From DAIPKP01 sp964539095 (lineage in GTDB: Bacteria > Synergistota > Synergistia > Synergistales > Aminiphilaceae), in contig CAZIFL010000006.1 of assembly GCA_964539095.1 (NCBI GenBank), positions 1-64,000 on the forward strand: DNA of 64,000 bases, in the 5' to 3' direction. A program made the position numbers and the translations under genes. Of this stretch, positions 30,751-38,906 are shown one piece after another (position 1 is the stretch's first letter; each line of letters opens with the position of its first letter). The notes beneath the pieces are model-generated. The model saw only the letters and a list, made by a program, of their open reading frames with translations, ran no database searches and was not told the DNA's origin.

Positions 30751-32154
30751 ATGAAAAAATATGATGTCCTCGTTATCGGTATGGGGCCTGCGGGAATGGC
30801 TATTTCAGCCATGGGGGCCGCCATGGGACTGGATGTATTGGGAGTGGAAAAGCACAAGGTGGGGGGAGAGTGCCTCAACTGCGGCTGCATTCCGAGCAAG
30901 GCCCTTCTGAAGGCTGCGGAGGCGCTGCACGGTGCCCGGAACCTGGAGCCCTATGGACTTCAGGCGGAACTGCAGCTTTCCGGAGGAGATCCCATGGGGG
31001 TGGTGCGCCAGAAAGTGCACGCCATCAACGACAAAAAGCTCATGAAGGCTTTCGAGCGGGTAACTCTTATCTCTGGGGAGGCCTCCTTCGAAAGTGCGGA
31101 CACCGTCAAGGTGGGAGAAGAGCGCTATACCGCCAAGAAGATCTTTATCGCCACGGGAACCGAGCCCTTTATCCCTCCCATTCCAGGGGTAGATTCGGTG
31201 CCGGATATTCTCACCAACATGAATATGTTCGAAGTCAAGGAGATCCCTGAATCCATGGTCATCATCGGAGGGGGAGCTATCGGCACCGAAATGGCCCAGG
31301 CCTTCTCCCGGCTTGGCAGCAGAATAACGGTAGTCCACATGGATCCCCATCTCGTCCCCATAGGGGATACGGAGGCGGGACATCTTCTTCAGGAGCGTTT
31401 CGAGAAAGAAGGCATTACCGTGCGCAACGGAGCCCGGATTGAGAAGATCTCCTATGAAAACGGTACAGTGTCGGTTCATGCGGGAGGAGAGGTTTTCTCC
31501 GCCCAAAGGCTTCTTATGGCGGCGGGGCGCATGCCGGTGCTCAAACCGCTTAATCTGGAAAAAGCCGGGGTGGCCTACACGAAAAAGGGAATCACCGTGG
31601 ACGATTTCATGCGAACTAACGTGAAAAACATCTATGCCGCGGGAGACTGCAACGGCCAGGCCCTTCTTTCCCACGCCGCCATGCACCAGGGGATGCTGGC
31701 CCTCATGCACTCCTTGAGCCCTCTCAAGCTCGGCATGTTCCGGCGGAGCCGCTATGTCGTCCCCTGGGCGGTCTTTACCCAGCCAGAGGTGGCCCAGGTG
31801 GGGCTTACGGAGAAGCAGGCCCGGGAGAAGGGTGGCTTCTTCGAGGTGGTGAAAAAGGAGTTCCTCAGCTACGGGCGTACCGTGGCGGACGGTCACCCCG
31901 AAGGGTTTGTGAAGGTGATTCTCGGTAAGCGAGGGCGCATTCTCGGTGCCACCGTGGTGGGAGAGAATGCCAGCGAGCTTATTCAGGAGTGGACTCTGGC
32001 CATGCAGTACAAAAAGAACATCTTCTCCATTCTCATGACCCAGCACGCCTTCCCCTCAATTTCCATGATCAACAAGATGGTGGCAGAGCAGTGGATGATG
32101 GGGAAGATGCAGTCTTCGTTCCTGCGCAAGCTGATCCGGTTCTTTGCCCGGTAG
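30751..32154 (+). CDS. FAD-dependent dihydrolipoyl-dehydrogenase-type disulfide reductase
   Basis: 467 residues from ATG 30751, with GAGAGGAG upstream; a longer frame overlaps gntR. FAD motif DVLVIGMGPAGMAIS, redox-active disulfide GGECLNCGCIPSKALL, NAD-binding VIIGGGAIGTEMAQAFSRLG, second FAD motif IYAAGDCNGQALLSHAA, and the C-terminal dimer-interface TQHAFPSISMIN supplying the His. Lpd-type or a related reductase; no 2-oxoacid dehydrogenase or glycine-cleavage gene is adjacent to fix the partner. It follows gntR by 40 bases. Confidence 0.9.
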   Translation: MKKYDVLVIGMGPAGMAISAMGAAMGLDVLGVEKHKVGGECLNCGCIPSKALLKAAEALHGARNLEPYGLQAELQLSGGDPMGVVRQKVHAINDKKLMKAFERVTLISGEASFESADTVKVGEERYTAKKIFIATGTEPFIPPIPGVDSVPDILTNMNMFEVKEIPESMVIIGGGAIGTEMAQAFSRLGSRITVVHMDPHLVPIGDTEAGHLLQERFEKEGITVRNGARIEKISYENGTVSVHAGGEVFSAQRLLMAAGRMPVLKPLNLEKAGVAYTKKGITVDDFMRTNVKNIYAAGDCNGQALLSHAAMHQGMLALMHSLSPLKLGMFRRSRYVVPWAVFTQPEVAQVGLTEKQAREKGGFFEVVKKEFLSYGRTVADGHPEGFVKVILGKRGRILGATVVGENASELIQEWTLAMQYKKNIFSILMTQHAFPSISMINKMVAEQWMMGKMQSSFLRKLIRFFAR

Positions 32155-32190
32155 AAGTCTTTTGGCCTTTTGATAGTTCTCTTTCGCAGA

Positions 32191-32226
32191 GATACCCGGG
32201 GACGCGTTGACGTGTCCCCGGGTATC
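32191..32226. terminator. two-way terminator between lpd-type gene and rocB
   Basis: GATACCCGGGGACGCG (32191-32206) pairs with CGTGTCCCCGGGTATC (32211-32226) around TTGA, with one G-T pair. The two flanking genes converge on it. Confidence 0.8.
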
Positions 32227-33873
32227 TTAGTTTTCCGACACGGAGCGTATGAAAAAGCGCAGCAACTCCGGAAGCTCCCGAAGGGCGTAATCCCGCTCGA
32301 GGCGTTCCGTATGTTTATGAGGGTCTCTTCCGAGGGGGCCCAGGTTCAGCACGGGCATGTCGAGTTCCTTCATAGCATCTGCCGGAAGGGAGTAGAAGGT
32401 CCCCCAGCCGGGAAGGTTGTTCCGGAGAATCCGGAAATCCTGAGGATCTTGCTCCCATCCGAGGTAGCTGAGGTCGCAGAGACCTCCGAAAAAGGGATCT
32501 ATCTCCAGAGTCCGGCCGTACTGTTCTTGAGCGTGGAGAAGCACCTTTTGTGCCCCCTCAAGAAAGATTCTCTCTCGGGGATTGTTTGAGCGGTTGCCCC
32601 GGTGAGGTATGAAGGGAGGGAGAAAACCCACCACGATAAGGGGTTCCCGGCTTCCGCGCCAGGGGAGAAGCTTCTCTACCAGTTTGAGGCAACGCTCTCG
32701 AAGATCAAGATCGGGGGAGAGGGTCTCCTGCCATCTCTGGTACTCTTTCTGAAAGTCTCCGGGGTAATGAATGGCAGCTCTGCGGCGGAGTTCTTCGAAG
32801 GTGAGCACCTCGGCTTCCCAGGAGGGTTCACCCTCTCCCCGGTATCCACGCCGGAGCAGATCCTTCCACGCCTCCTGCATCCGCAGCGCCCCTTCACGGG
32901 CGGCCTTAGAAGCTCCCTCCAGGAGAAGACCGATCACTGCTCCGGGGTTGTTTCGGAGTGTGAAAATGTTGTAATAGGAGATACTTTGGTAGGGAATGGT
33001 CACGGAATAGGGGGCCTCTTGGACGGTGCCCTCCCGAAGAGCCGCCGGTGGAAGGCTTACGGTTCCCTCCACGGTTTCGGAGTACCGGGGATTTCCCTCA
33101 AACTCGCGGCTGATGCAGCTTTGAAGCAGTGCGGCGCTCATCCCCTGGAAATAGCTTCCGCAGTGGGTTTCTTTTCCCACCGCATAGAACATGGCCAGGC
33201 ACTTTCCCATGGAGCCCGTAAAGATAAGGGGGTGTTCGGTGCCGCTCCTCCCCGCATCCGAAGGTTCCGTATTCACCGCCCCGATAAAGTCGAGGTTCAA
33301 AGCCTTTGCATGATCCTGAAGAAAGGAGACTCCCCGGATCATGCCGGTGTTGGATCCTTCTTCGTCGTATACCGAGAGCATGGCAAGATTGGCATCATAA
33401 AGTTCGGGGTTTCGGGCGAATTCAAGAAGAAGATCTGCCTCCAGAGCAACCCCGCACTTCATATCCATTACCCCTCGGCCGAAGATCCAGTTCCGGCTTT
33501 CGAGATCTTCCCGAACCTGCAGAGGGAGCTGCTGGGGGTTGAAGGCATCCTCCAGCTTTTCCGAATCATAGGCGAGATGACGTAAATCTCCGTAAACATC
33601 CACCTCCACCACGTCGAAGTGGCTGATGAAGAGCAATGTTTTTGAAGTGCTTCGAGATGCCTTTACCAGAGCGAAAAAAGAGCACTTTCCTTTTTCGTCC
33701 TCCGGCGTAAGAGCCAGATGCTCCGGATACTCCTTAAAGTAAGATTCTCCTGCGCAGAGGTCGTAAAGATATTGTGCGGGGGTACACTCCTCGGGCGATC
33801 CCGTAACGCTTGGAATATGGACGAGATCCTTGATCAATTGTTCCAACTGTTTTTCCCGATCTTTCTTTCCCAA
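32227..33873 (-). CDS. rocB: RocB-type M20-family amidohydrolase/peptidase
   Basis: 548 residues from TTG 33873, chosen because GAGGAGGGG lies seven bases upstream; the open frame to 33957 has no such site. Metal-site features of M20 enzymes: FISHFDVVEVD, IFGRGVMDMKCGVALE and YDEEGSNTGM with the base Glu. Later segments (FFGGLCDLSYLGW, LNLGPLGRDPHKHTERL) match the RocB group linked to arginine utilisation in Bacillus, whose exact reaction is unsettled. Length fits the group (about 540-560). Confidence 0.88.
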   Translation of the reverse strand: MGKKDREKQLEQLIKDLVHIPSVTGSPEECTPAQYLYDLCAGESYFKEYPEHLALTPEDEKGKCSFFALVKASRSTSKTLLFISHFDVVEVDVYGDLRHLAYDSEKLEDAFNPQQLPLQVREDLESRNWIFGRGVMDMKCGVALEADLLLEFARNPELYDANLAMLSVYDEEGSNTGMIRGVSFLQDHAKALNLDFIGAVNTEPSDAGRSGTEHPLIFTGSMGKCLAMFYAVGKETHCGSYFQGMSAALLQSCISREFEGNPRYSETVEGTVSLPPAALREGTVQEAPYSVTIPYQSISYYNIFTLRNNPGAVIGLLLEGASKAAREGALRMQEAWKDLLRRGYRGEGEPSWEAEVLTFEELRRRAAIHYPGDFQKEYQRWQETLSPDLDLRERCLKLVEKLLPWRGSREPLIVVGFLPPFIPHRGNRSNNPRERIFLEGAQKVLLHAQEQYGRTLEIDPFFGGLCDLSYLGWEQDPQDFRILRNNLPGWGTFYSLPADAMKELDMPVLNLGPLGRDPHKHTERLERDYALRELPELLRFFIRSVSEN

Positions 33874-34076
33874 CGAAAAACCCCTCCTCGACTCGAATCC
33901 TGACAAATTCCAAAAGAGTATACACCCTGAGCCTCCGGGCTGCCACCGGGTATGCAAAAAGAGAGGGAAACGTGGGAGATTTTTCTGTGTAAAGAAGAGT
34001 AAAGAGGTGTTTTTTTTGATTTTTTCGGGTATGCTTATGGGTGGGGGAGAATCTCAAGATAAACACGATAAATAAA

Positions 34077-34102
34077 GAGGCTCCCGAAACTTCGGGAGCC
34101 TC
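34077..34102 (-). terminator. terminator of the 36-residue gene
   Basis: GAGGCTCCCGAA (34077-34088) pairs with TTCGGGAGCCTC (34091-34102); on the minus strand the stem is followed by TTTATTTAT. It lies 44 bases past the small gene's stop. Confidence 0.75.
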
Positions 34103-34145
34103 ACAGCACAGCGTCCTCCGGGGGAGGAGGAGGGGGCATGTTGTT

Positions 34146-34256
34146 CTATCGATTGGCGATATCGCGAATCATGCGGTAGACGGGGTGGGTTTCCTTTTCC
34201 AGTCCTGCAAGGATGCGTTCCCGCCGAATCAAGGCTTCCACGTATTTGCGCACCAT
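34146..34256 (-). CDS. 36-residue basic protein with its own transcription unit
   Basis: ATG 34256 with AAGGAG six bases upstream; stop TAG at 34148-34146. The protein (MVRKYVEALIRRERILAGL, then EKETHPVYRMIRDIANR) is charged, probably one amphipathic helix. I recognise no family. A consensus-like promoter (34318-34346) lies upstream and an intrinsic terminator (34077-34102) downstream, so it is a complete small unit rather than a chance frame. Function unknown. Confidence 0.6.
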   Translation of the reverse strand: MVRKYVEALIRRERILAGLEKETHPVYRMIRDIANR

Positions 34257-34317
34257 AAGCATCTCCTTCCGTCATCTCTGTTTTGAGGAGGAGTTGTTCC
34301 TCCCTGCCTATGACAGA

Positions 34318-34346
34318 AGGATACCGCACAGCTCTTTGTATGTCAA
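34318..34346 (-). promoter_or_regulatory. promoter of the 36-residue gene
   Basis: On the minus strand TTGACA (34346-34341), 17 bases, TATCCT (34323-34318). The leader of about 55 bases can fold: GGAGGA pairs with TCCTCC, enclosed by GTCAT and ATGAC. Confidence 0.6.
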
Positions 34347-34520
34347 TATCCGACAATTACTTACTATTTTGAACAATTCTACATTATTTTTGTTTTATCT
34401 CTTCGTTTGGAATAAACCCGCTTTTCCTCCGTGTTGCTTGAGAGGAGGGGATGCGGTATCTTGGTTTGTCGTGTCCGTGTCGCCATGGTAGCCGCAGAGA
34501 CAAGGAGGGCTTTATACGTT

Positions 34521-36671
34521 ATGCTCATTTTTCGAAGAAAAACCGGAGCTGTTCTGGGAATTTCGTTTTTATCATGTTTTATATTTTCTGGCATCCTTTT
34601 TGCGGAACCCCTCTCACCGGATGTGTCGGTTTTCTCTGAGGATTTCTCTTCTCTCTCCGGAGATGTCCCGGAACCCCCCTCGCCGGATTTCCCGGTTCTC
34701 TCCGAAGACCGCTCTTCTCTCTCCGGGGATATTCCTGTTACGGTGGTTATGGGAACCACCGTGGAAGATGCGGCAGAAGAGGCTTTTTCCCGAGGAGAAC
34801 AGTACTTTGACGGTGTCGGGGTCTCTCAGGATTACGAGGAAGCCGCTCGCTGGTATCTGATAGCAGCGGAGCTGGGGCACGGTATCGCCCAGTACGGTAT
34901 TGCCACTCTCTACGAACGAGGGATGGGAGTCCCTGAGGATTTCGAAAAGGCGGCTTTCTGGTACCATGAGGCCGCCGCCTCAGAGAGTTCCACTTCTCCA
35001 AAGGCTCAAGCCGCTTTGGGGATCGCTTACCAGATGGGGATGGGCGTCTCCCGCGATCTTGTTCTCGCAGCCCAGTGGTTTGAAAGGGCAGCCCCCGAGG
35101 ATGCTACCGCCAAAGCGCATCTTGGAGAGTGCTATTACTACGGCTGGGGGGTAGAACGTCATGCTAACCGAGCCTACGAACTTTTGAAAGAGGCTGCCGC
35201 ATCAGATGATCTGTATGCCCAGGGACTTTTGTTCCGTATTGATCCACAGAAGTTTGAGCAGTACAGCCATGCCTATTCGGTATTCCGAAAACTCAAGGCC
35301 AAGCGGCAGGCCTTTCTCTCCTACCGAGTGGTGATGAATGCTGCCGACAGTGGCTATGGATCTCTTCGTTTTGCTCTTGCCACCATAAGCGATGGGGGAA
35401 CCATCGTTTTCAGTGCCGGCCTTGCGGGAAAGACCATCGTTTTTGAGAGCCCCATGGTTATAGAAAAGGACGTTACCATTGCAGGCCCCGGCGGAGGGGT
35501 GACTATCTCGGGTAATCGGAGCTGCCGGGTTTTTTCCGTACTTAGGGATGTGGTGGTGACCTTGGAGAATCTGCATATTGTACAGGGAAAGGCTACGGAG
35601 ACCGGAGGGGGGATCCTCAACGAAGGAACTCTCATCATGAATGACTGTATCATTTCAGAGAGTGAGGCCGCTCATGGAGGCGGTATCTGGAACAACAGCG
35701 TTCTTGCCATGACCCACTGCACCATTGCGGAAAATCTTGCTTCGGGAGATGCGGCTTCCTGCGGAGGAGGGATCGGAAACCGCAAGGGTGGTACCATTAC
35801 CCTTACGAACTGCCTTATCGTGGATAATCGCGCAAATATCGGTGGAGGAATCGGAAACGGAGGAACGCTCTCCATGGGGAGCAGTATCTTCGAAAATAAT
35901 CATGCCCTGGAGCCTCAGGGTTTGGGAGGAGCTATCCGGAATGCCCAGGTGCTTTCTCTCAAGAATACGACTTTTCTGGGAAACCGCGCCTCTTCCGGAG
36001 GGGCTCTGGAGAATGCCTTTGCTGCTTCTGCCATGCTAGAAAATGTTACCATGAGCGGGAACGAAGCTTTGGAAAACGGCGGGGCTTTGGCGAATACCGA
36101 GGGCTTTCTCATTCTTAACGCTGCTACGGTTACCGGAAATGCGGCTCCCCGGGGAGGAGGTCTCTTCTCGGGCTCCGGAGGAACCACTCGGGTGCGGAAC
36201 TCCATTTTTGCAGAAAATGATGTTTTTGGGGGAGAGGGGGGAGTCTCCCTTTTACGGGATGTGGCGGGCTCTTTTCGCAGTCTGGGATATAACTTTTTCG
36301 GGGTGCTCCCGGAGGAGTACGGTATTCTCCGCTCCGAGACGGATCTTTGGGGCACCTCCGAGGATCCCCTTTCTCCTCACCTCTCTTCTCTCGAGAGCGG
36401 GGGGTGCTCGATCTTTGCGGGAGCCTTTTCCCGAGGAAAGCCCATCCCTTCACGCATCCCCCTTTCGGGTAGCCCCGTGGTGGATCTGATCCCCTTCTCT
36501 TCCACGGGGTGCAACGAAGCTCCCGATACGGATCAGTGCGGCGTCCGGCGTCCTCTCCCCCCGGGGGGATACGGAGATGTAGGGGCTCGGGAGCGGATTC
36601 CCGGTTTCCGGGAGCCTCTTTCGGAGGGTTCTGCTTTATCGGACGCTCCTTCGGGGGCTGCAGAGGGATAG
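34521..36671 (+). CDS. secreted Sel1-repeat plus right-handed beta-helix protein
   Basis: 716 residues from ATG 34521 (AAGGAGG 12 bases upstream). Signal peptide at 1-27 (LGISFLSCFIFSGILFA). Next is a tandem duplication: two ~21-residue copies containing FSEDFSSLSGDVP and LSEDRSSLSGDIP. Three to four Sel1-like repeats follow (about 90-230: YFDGVGVSQDYEEAARWY, YERGMGVPEDFEKAAFWY, YQMGMGVSRDLVLAAQWF, YYYGWGVERHANRA). The C-terminal ~400 residues are a polymorphic-outer-membrane-protein-like beta helix with recurring GGGI.N and ENN motifs (TGGGILNEGTLIMNDC, HGGGIWNNSVLAMTHC, CGGGIGNRKGGTITLTNC). The end has NEAPDTDQCGVRRP, common in surface beta-helix proteins. No autotransporter barrel is seen. 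Confidence 0.88.
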   Translation: MLIFRRKTGAVLGISFLSCFIFSGILFAEPLSPDVSVFSEDFSSLSGDVPEPPSPDFPVLSEDRSSLSGDIPVTVVMGTTVEDAAEEAFSRGEQYFDGVGVSQDYEEAARWYLIAAELGHGIAQYGIATLYERGMGVPEDFEKAAFWYHEAAASESSTSPKAQAALGIAYQMGMGVSRDLVLAAQWFERAAPEDATAKAHLGECYYYGWGVERHANRAYELLKEAAASDDLYAQGLLFRIDPQKFEQYSHAYSVFRKLKAKRQAFLSYRVVMNAADSGYGSLRFALATISDGGTIVFSAGLAGKTIVFESPMVIEKDVTIAGPGGGVTISGNRSCRVFSVLRDVVVTLENLHIVQGKATETGGGILNEGTLIMNDCIISESEAAHGGGIWNNSVLAMTHCTIAENLASGDAASCGGGIGNRKGGTITLTNCLIVDNRANIGGGIGNGGTLSMGSSIFENNHALEPQGLGGAIRNAQVLSLKNTTFLGNRASSGGALENAFAASAMLENVTMSGNEALENGGALANTEGFLILNAATVTGNAAPRGGGLFSGSGGTTRVRNSIFAENDVFGGEGGVSLLRDVAGSFRSLGYNFFGVLPEEYGILRSETDLWGTSEDPLSPHLSSLESGGCSIFAGAFSRGKPIPSRIPLSGSPVVDLIPFSSTGCNEAPDTDQCGVRRPLPPGGYGDVGARERIPGFREPLSEGSALSDAPSGAAEG

Positions 36672-36772
36672 AAGAAAAACTTCGAAATTTGACGGAGCAT
36701 GAAAAGCTCGGTATGATAGCGTTCCATGGAGCCTATCCGTGGGGCGTTGCACAAAGAGAGGAGGAATTGGTT

Positions 36773-37234
36773 ATGCCCAAAAAGATTCTTGTTCCGGTGG
36801 ATTTGAGCAAACATACGGAGAACCTTGTTGCCTACGGTCTCGGACTGGCGAGGCGTCTCAATGTGGAAGTGGATTTTGTGCATGTCATATCGCATCCCTT
36901 TGCCTGGAGAGGATACGAGCCCTGGATTCCTCCCAAGCTCGACGAAGAGATCAAGACCATCGCCCAGAAAAAGATTGGCCACTGGATACGCCGGGCGGAG
37001 GAGTCTCTCGAGAATCCTCCGGAGCGTGAGAGCCGTATTATTATTCTGGAAGGAAGTCCCGCAGAGGAGATTCTTCGCCTTGCCAAGGAGGAGGAGTACA
37101 ATCTCATCGTTATTGCTCGGCGGGGGCATTCGGGACTGCAGCACTTCCTCGTGGGGAGTGTGGCTACCAACGTGGCCCGGTATGCCCACTGTTCGGTGTT
37201 GATTTACCGTTCGGGGCTTGAAGATGTCCTCTAG
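36773..37234 (+). CDS. UspA-family universal stress protein
   Basis: 153 residues from ATG 36773 (AGGAGGAA six bases upstream). The single Usp domain starts KKILVPVDLSKHTENLVAYG, with IILEGSPAEEILRLAKEEEY and the nucleotide loop ARRGHSGLQHFLVGSVATNV, indicating an ATP-binding type. A terminator follows at 37286. No obvious functional partner is adjacent. Confidence 0.92.
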   Translation: MPKKILVPVDLSKHTENLVAYGLGLARRLNVEVDFVHVISHPFAWRGYEPWIPPKLDEEIKTIAQKKIGHWIRRAEESLENPPERESRIIILEGSPAEEILRLAKEEEYNLIVIARRGHSGLQHFLVGSVATNVARYAHCSVLIYRSGLEDVL

Positions 37235-37285
37235 CCCCCTGGGGGTGATGTGACATTTCTTGCCATCTGAATCTATATGCCGCAT

Positions 37286-37320
37286 ACAAGATGGCCCCGA
37301 GGGGCCCTCTTGTGGTTTTG
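37286..37320 (+). terminator. terminator after the universal stress gene
   Basis: ACAAGA (37286-37291) and GGCCCC pair with GGGGCC and TCTTGT (37308-37313), followed by GGTTTTG. It separates the plus-strand usp gene from the convergent binding-protein gene ending at 37358. Confidence 0.6.
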
Positions 37321-37357
37321 TGAACCTGTGCAGCTGTGTAGCAATGTTTCTCCTGCG

Positions 37358-38374
37358 TTATTTCTCCTTTGCCAGCGCCTCTGTTACCGCACGTACAACC
37401 TCGGGATCTTCAATCCAGGCCTGCCAGAGATCGGGGTTGGCCTGTAAAAACCAGACCGCCGCCTTGTCGGGGTTGTTGCCGTGGGCCTGCATCCACGCCA
37501 GAACTTCGTTGGTCTTCTCAAGGCTCATGAAATAGTTTTTCAGAAGAGGCTCCACTTCGGGATGTCTTTCCAGCCAGGCCGCATTAGCAGCCTTTTCCAC
37601 TGAAAATGCCGGGCTCTGGCAGAGCTGGGTCTCCTGGAAGATCTTTTCGTCGTAGTCCGGTTCCTTCAGGAGGATCATGTCCAGCTCTCCCAGGAGTGGG
37701 GTGGGTTCCCAGTAGTAGGCCACGATGGGCTGTCCCTTCTGGTAGGCCCCCTTGATGGCGGTGGAGAGGGCGGTCTGGGATCCTGGATCGAAAAGGTTAA
37801 AATAGGCCATGAGAGGTTTGCCATCCACCATGTATCCCTTGAACTTCATTTCGTGCCGTTCGTTGGCCTTCCACCCCGAGACGGCGTTATAGGCCCTTCC
37901 CTTGGAGGGGTCTTCGGGGTCTTTGAAGAGATGCTGGTACTTGGGAAGATCGAAGATGGAGACGAGATCCGGTGCCAGCGGTTCGATCCCCCGTTCGGGG
38001 TCCCCCTTCACGAGATAAGCGGGGATGTAGAGCCCGGAAGGGGCATCGGGAAAGACCTTGCCGAACTCTCGCACCTTTCCGGAACCCCGGGCCTTGTCCC
38101 ACCACTCTTGGCGGGCTTCGGTCCAGACCTCCAGAATGATATGGTTATCCCCGCGCTCCAGGCCGATGAGGGAGGGCATGGATTCCGAGAAGTTGAAGGT
38201 GGGCTTCATGCCGTAGCCATGTTCCAGAAGATAGGCCATCACCCGGTGGTGAAACTGTATGCTGTCCCAGGATTGATCTCCGAAGACCACCTCGTCTTTC
38301 GGAGCCCCAAAGGCTACTGCGCCTACGCCGCAGAACAATACCGCACAAAGCATGATGCCGATAATCCGTCTCAT
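37358..38374 (-). CDS. glycine-betaine/proline-type ABC substrate-binding protein (orphan)
   Basis: 338 residues from ATG 38374, with AAGGAGG upstream. Signal peptide at 1-23 (IIGIMLCAVLFCGVGAVAFG). OpuAC-type features: FGDQSWDSIQFHHRVMAYLL, ILEVWTEARQEWWDKA and YYWEPTPLLGELDM, with several Trp that could form the aromatic cage for a quaternary ammonium group. No permease or ATPase adjoins it; it may feed a transporter encoded elsewhere, possibly the OpuC-type system at 59-62 kb. Confidence 0.88.
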   Translation of the reverse strand: MRRIIGIMLCAVLFCGVGAVAFGAPKDEVVFGDQSWDSIQFHHRVMAYLLEHGYGMKPTFNFSESMPSLIGLERGDNHIILEVWTEARQEWWDKARGSGKVREFGKVFPDAPSGLYIPAYLVKGDPERGIEPLAPDLVSIFDLPKYQHLFKDPEDPSKGRAYNAVSGWKANERHEMKFKGYMVDGKPLMAYFNLFDPGSQTALSTAIKGAYQKGQPIVAYYWEPTPLLGELDMILLKEPDYDEKIFQETQLCQSPAFSVEKAANAAWLERHPEVEPLLKNYFMSLEKTNEVLAWMQAHGNNPDKAAVWFLQANPDLWQAWIEDPEVVRAVTEALAKEK

Positions 38375-38555
38375 GAAAAAACCTCCTTTGCGGTTGTTGT
38401 GGAGGAGAGATATGACCTTTCCTCCCGCAACGCATTATAAATGAGTGGAGGTCTTTTGTAAAATTTTGAGGATATGGCTTTTCCCGTCTCCTTTCGCCCG
38501 TGTTTTTTCGCTGATGGGAAGGTGTGGTTTTTCTATCCTGTCGAAAGAAGCGCAC

Positions 38556-38598
38556 AAAAACGCTCCGGAATGGAGATATTCATCTCCGTTCCGGAGCG
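38556..38598 (-). terminator. terminator of the aor-moaD operon
   Basis: CGCTCCGGAATGGAGAT (38561-38577) pairs with ATCTCCGTTCCGGAGCG (38582-38598) around ATTC. On the minus strand it is followed by TTTTTG. Confidence 0.8.
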
Positions 38599-38626
38599 TA
38601 GCGGTTCCATCAGCGATTCGAAAGAG

Positions 38627-38899
38627 CTACCCTCCTCCAAGGAGCGGGAAGATTGCAACTGTCTCGCCGTCTTGCAACGGGGTGGAAGCCCCTCCGGTAT
38701 GGGCCACATGCCTGCCGTTCACCATGATGATCACCTGGGACGAGAGTGCCTCTCCCTCAAAAACTTCGTCCTCGAAGGTTGTGCCGTAGCGCTGGGAGAG
38801 GAGCCGGAGAAGCTCCTCTATCGAGGAGACTCCTTCGGCAGTGGTCTCCTTCTCTCCCGTGTGCTCCCGGAAGGTGGCGAAAAAAAGCACCGTGATCAT
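38627..38899 (-). CDS. MoaD/ThiS-family beta-grasp protein
   Basis: 90 residues. It ends FPLLGGG, carrying the terminal diglycine (plus one Gly) needed for thiocarboxylation. The centre has VIIMVNGRHVAHTGGASTPL then QDGETVAIFP, the MoaD-like pattern. It follows aor by seven bases on the same transcript, as often seen for tungsten/molybdenum oxidoreductases, where a dedicated MoaD supplies the pterin dithiolene sulfur. The extra terminal Gly is slightly unusual. Confidence 0.9.
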   Translation of the reverse strand: MITVLFFATFREHTGEKETTAEGVSSIEELLRLLSQRYGTTFEDEVFEGEALSSQVIIMVNGRHVAHTGGASTPLQDGETVAIFPLLGGG

Positions 38900-38906
38900 A
38901 AAGGAG

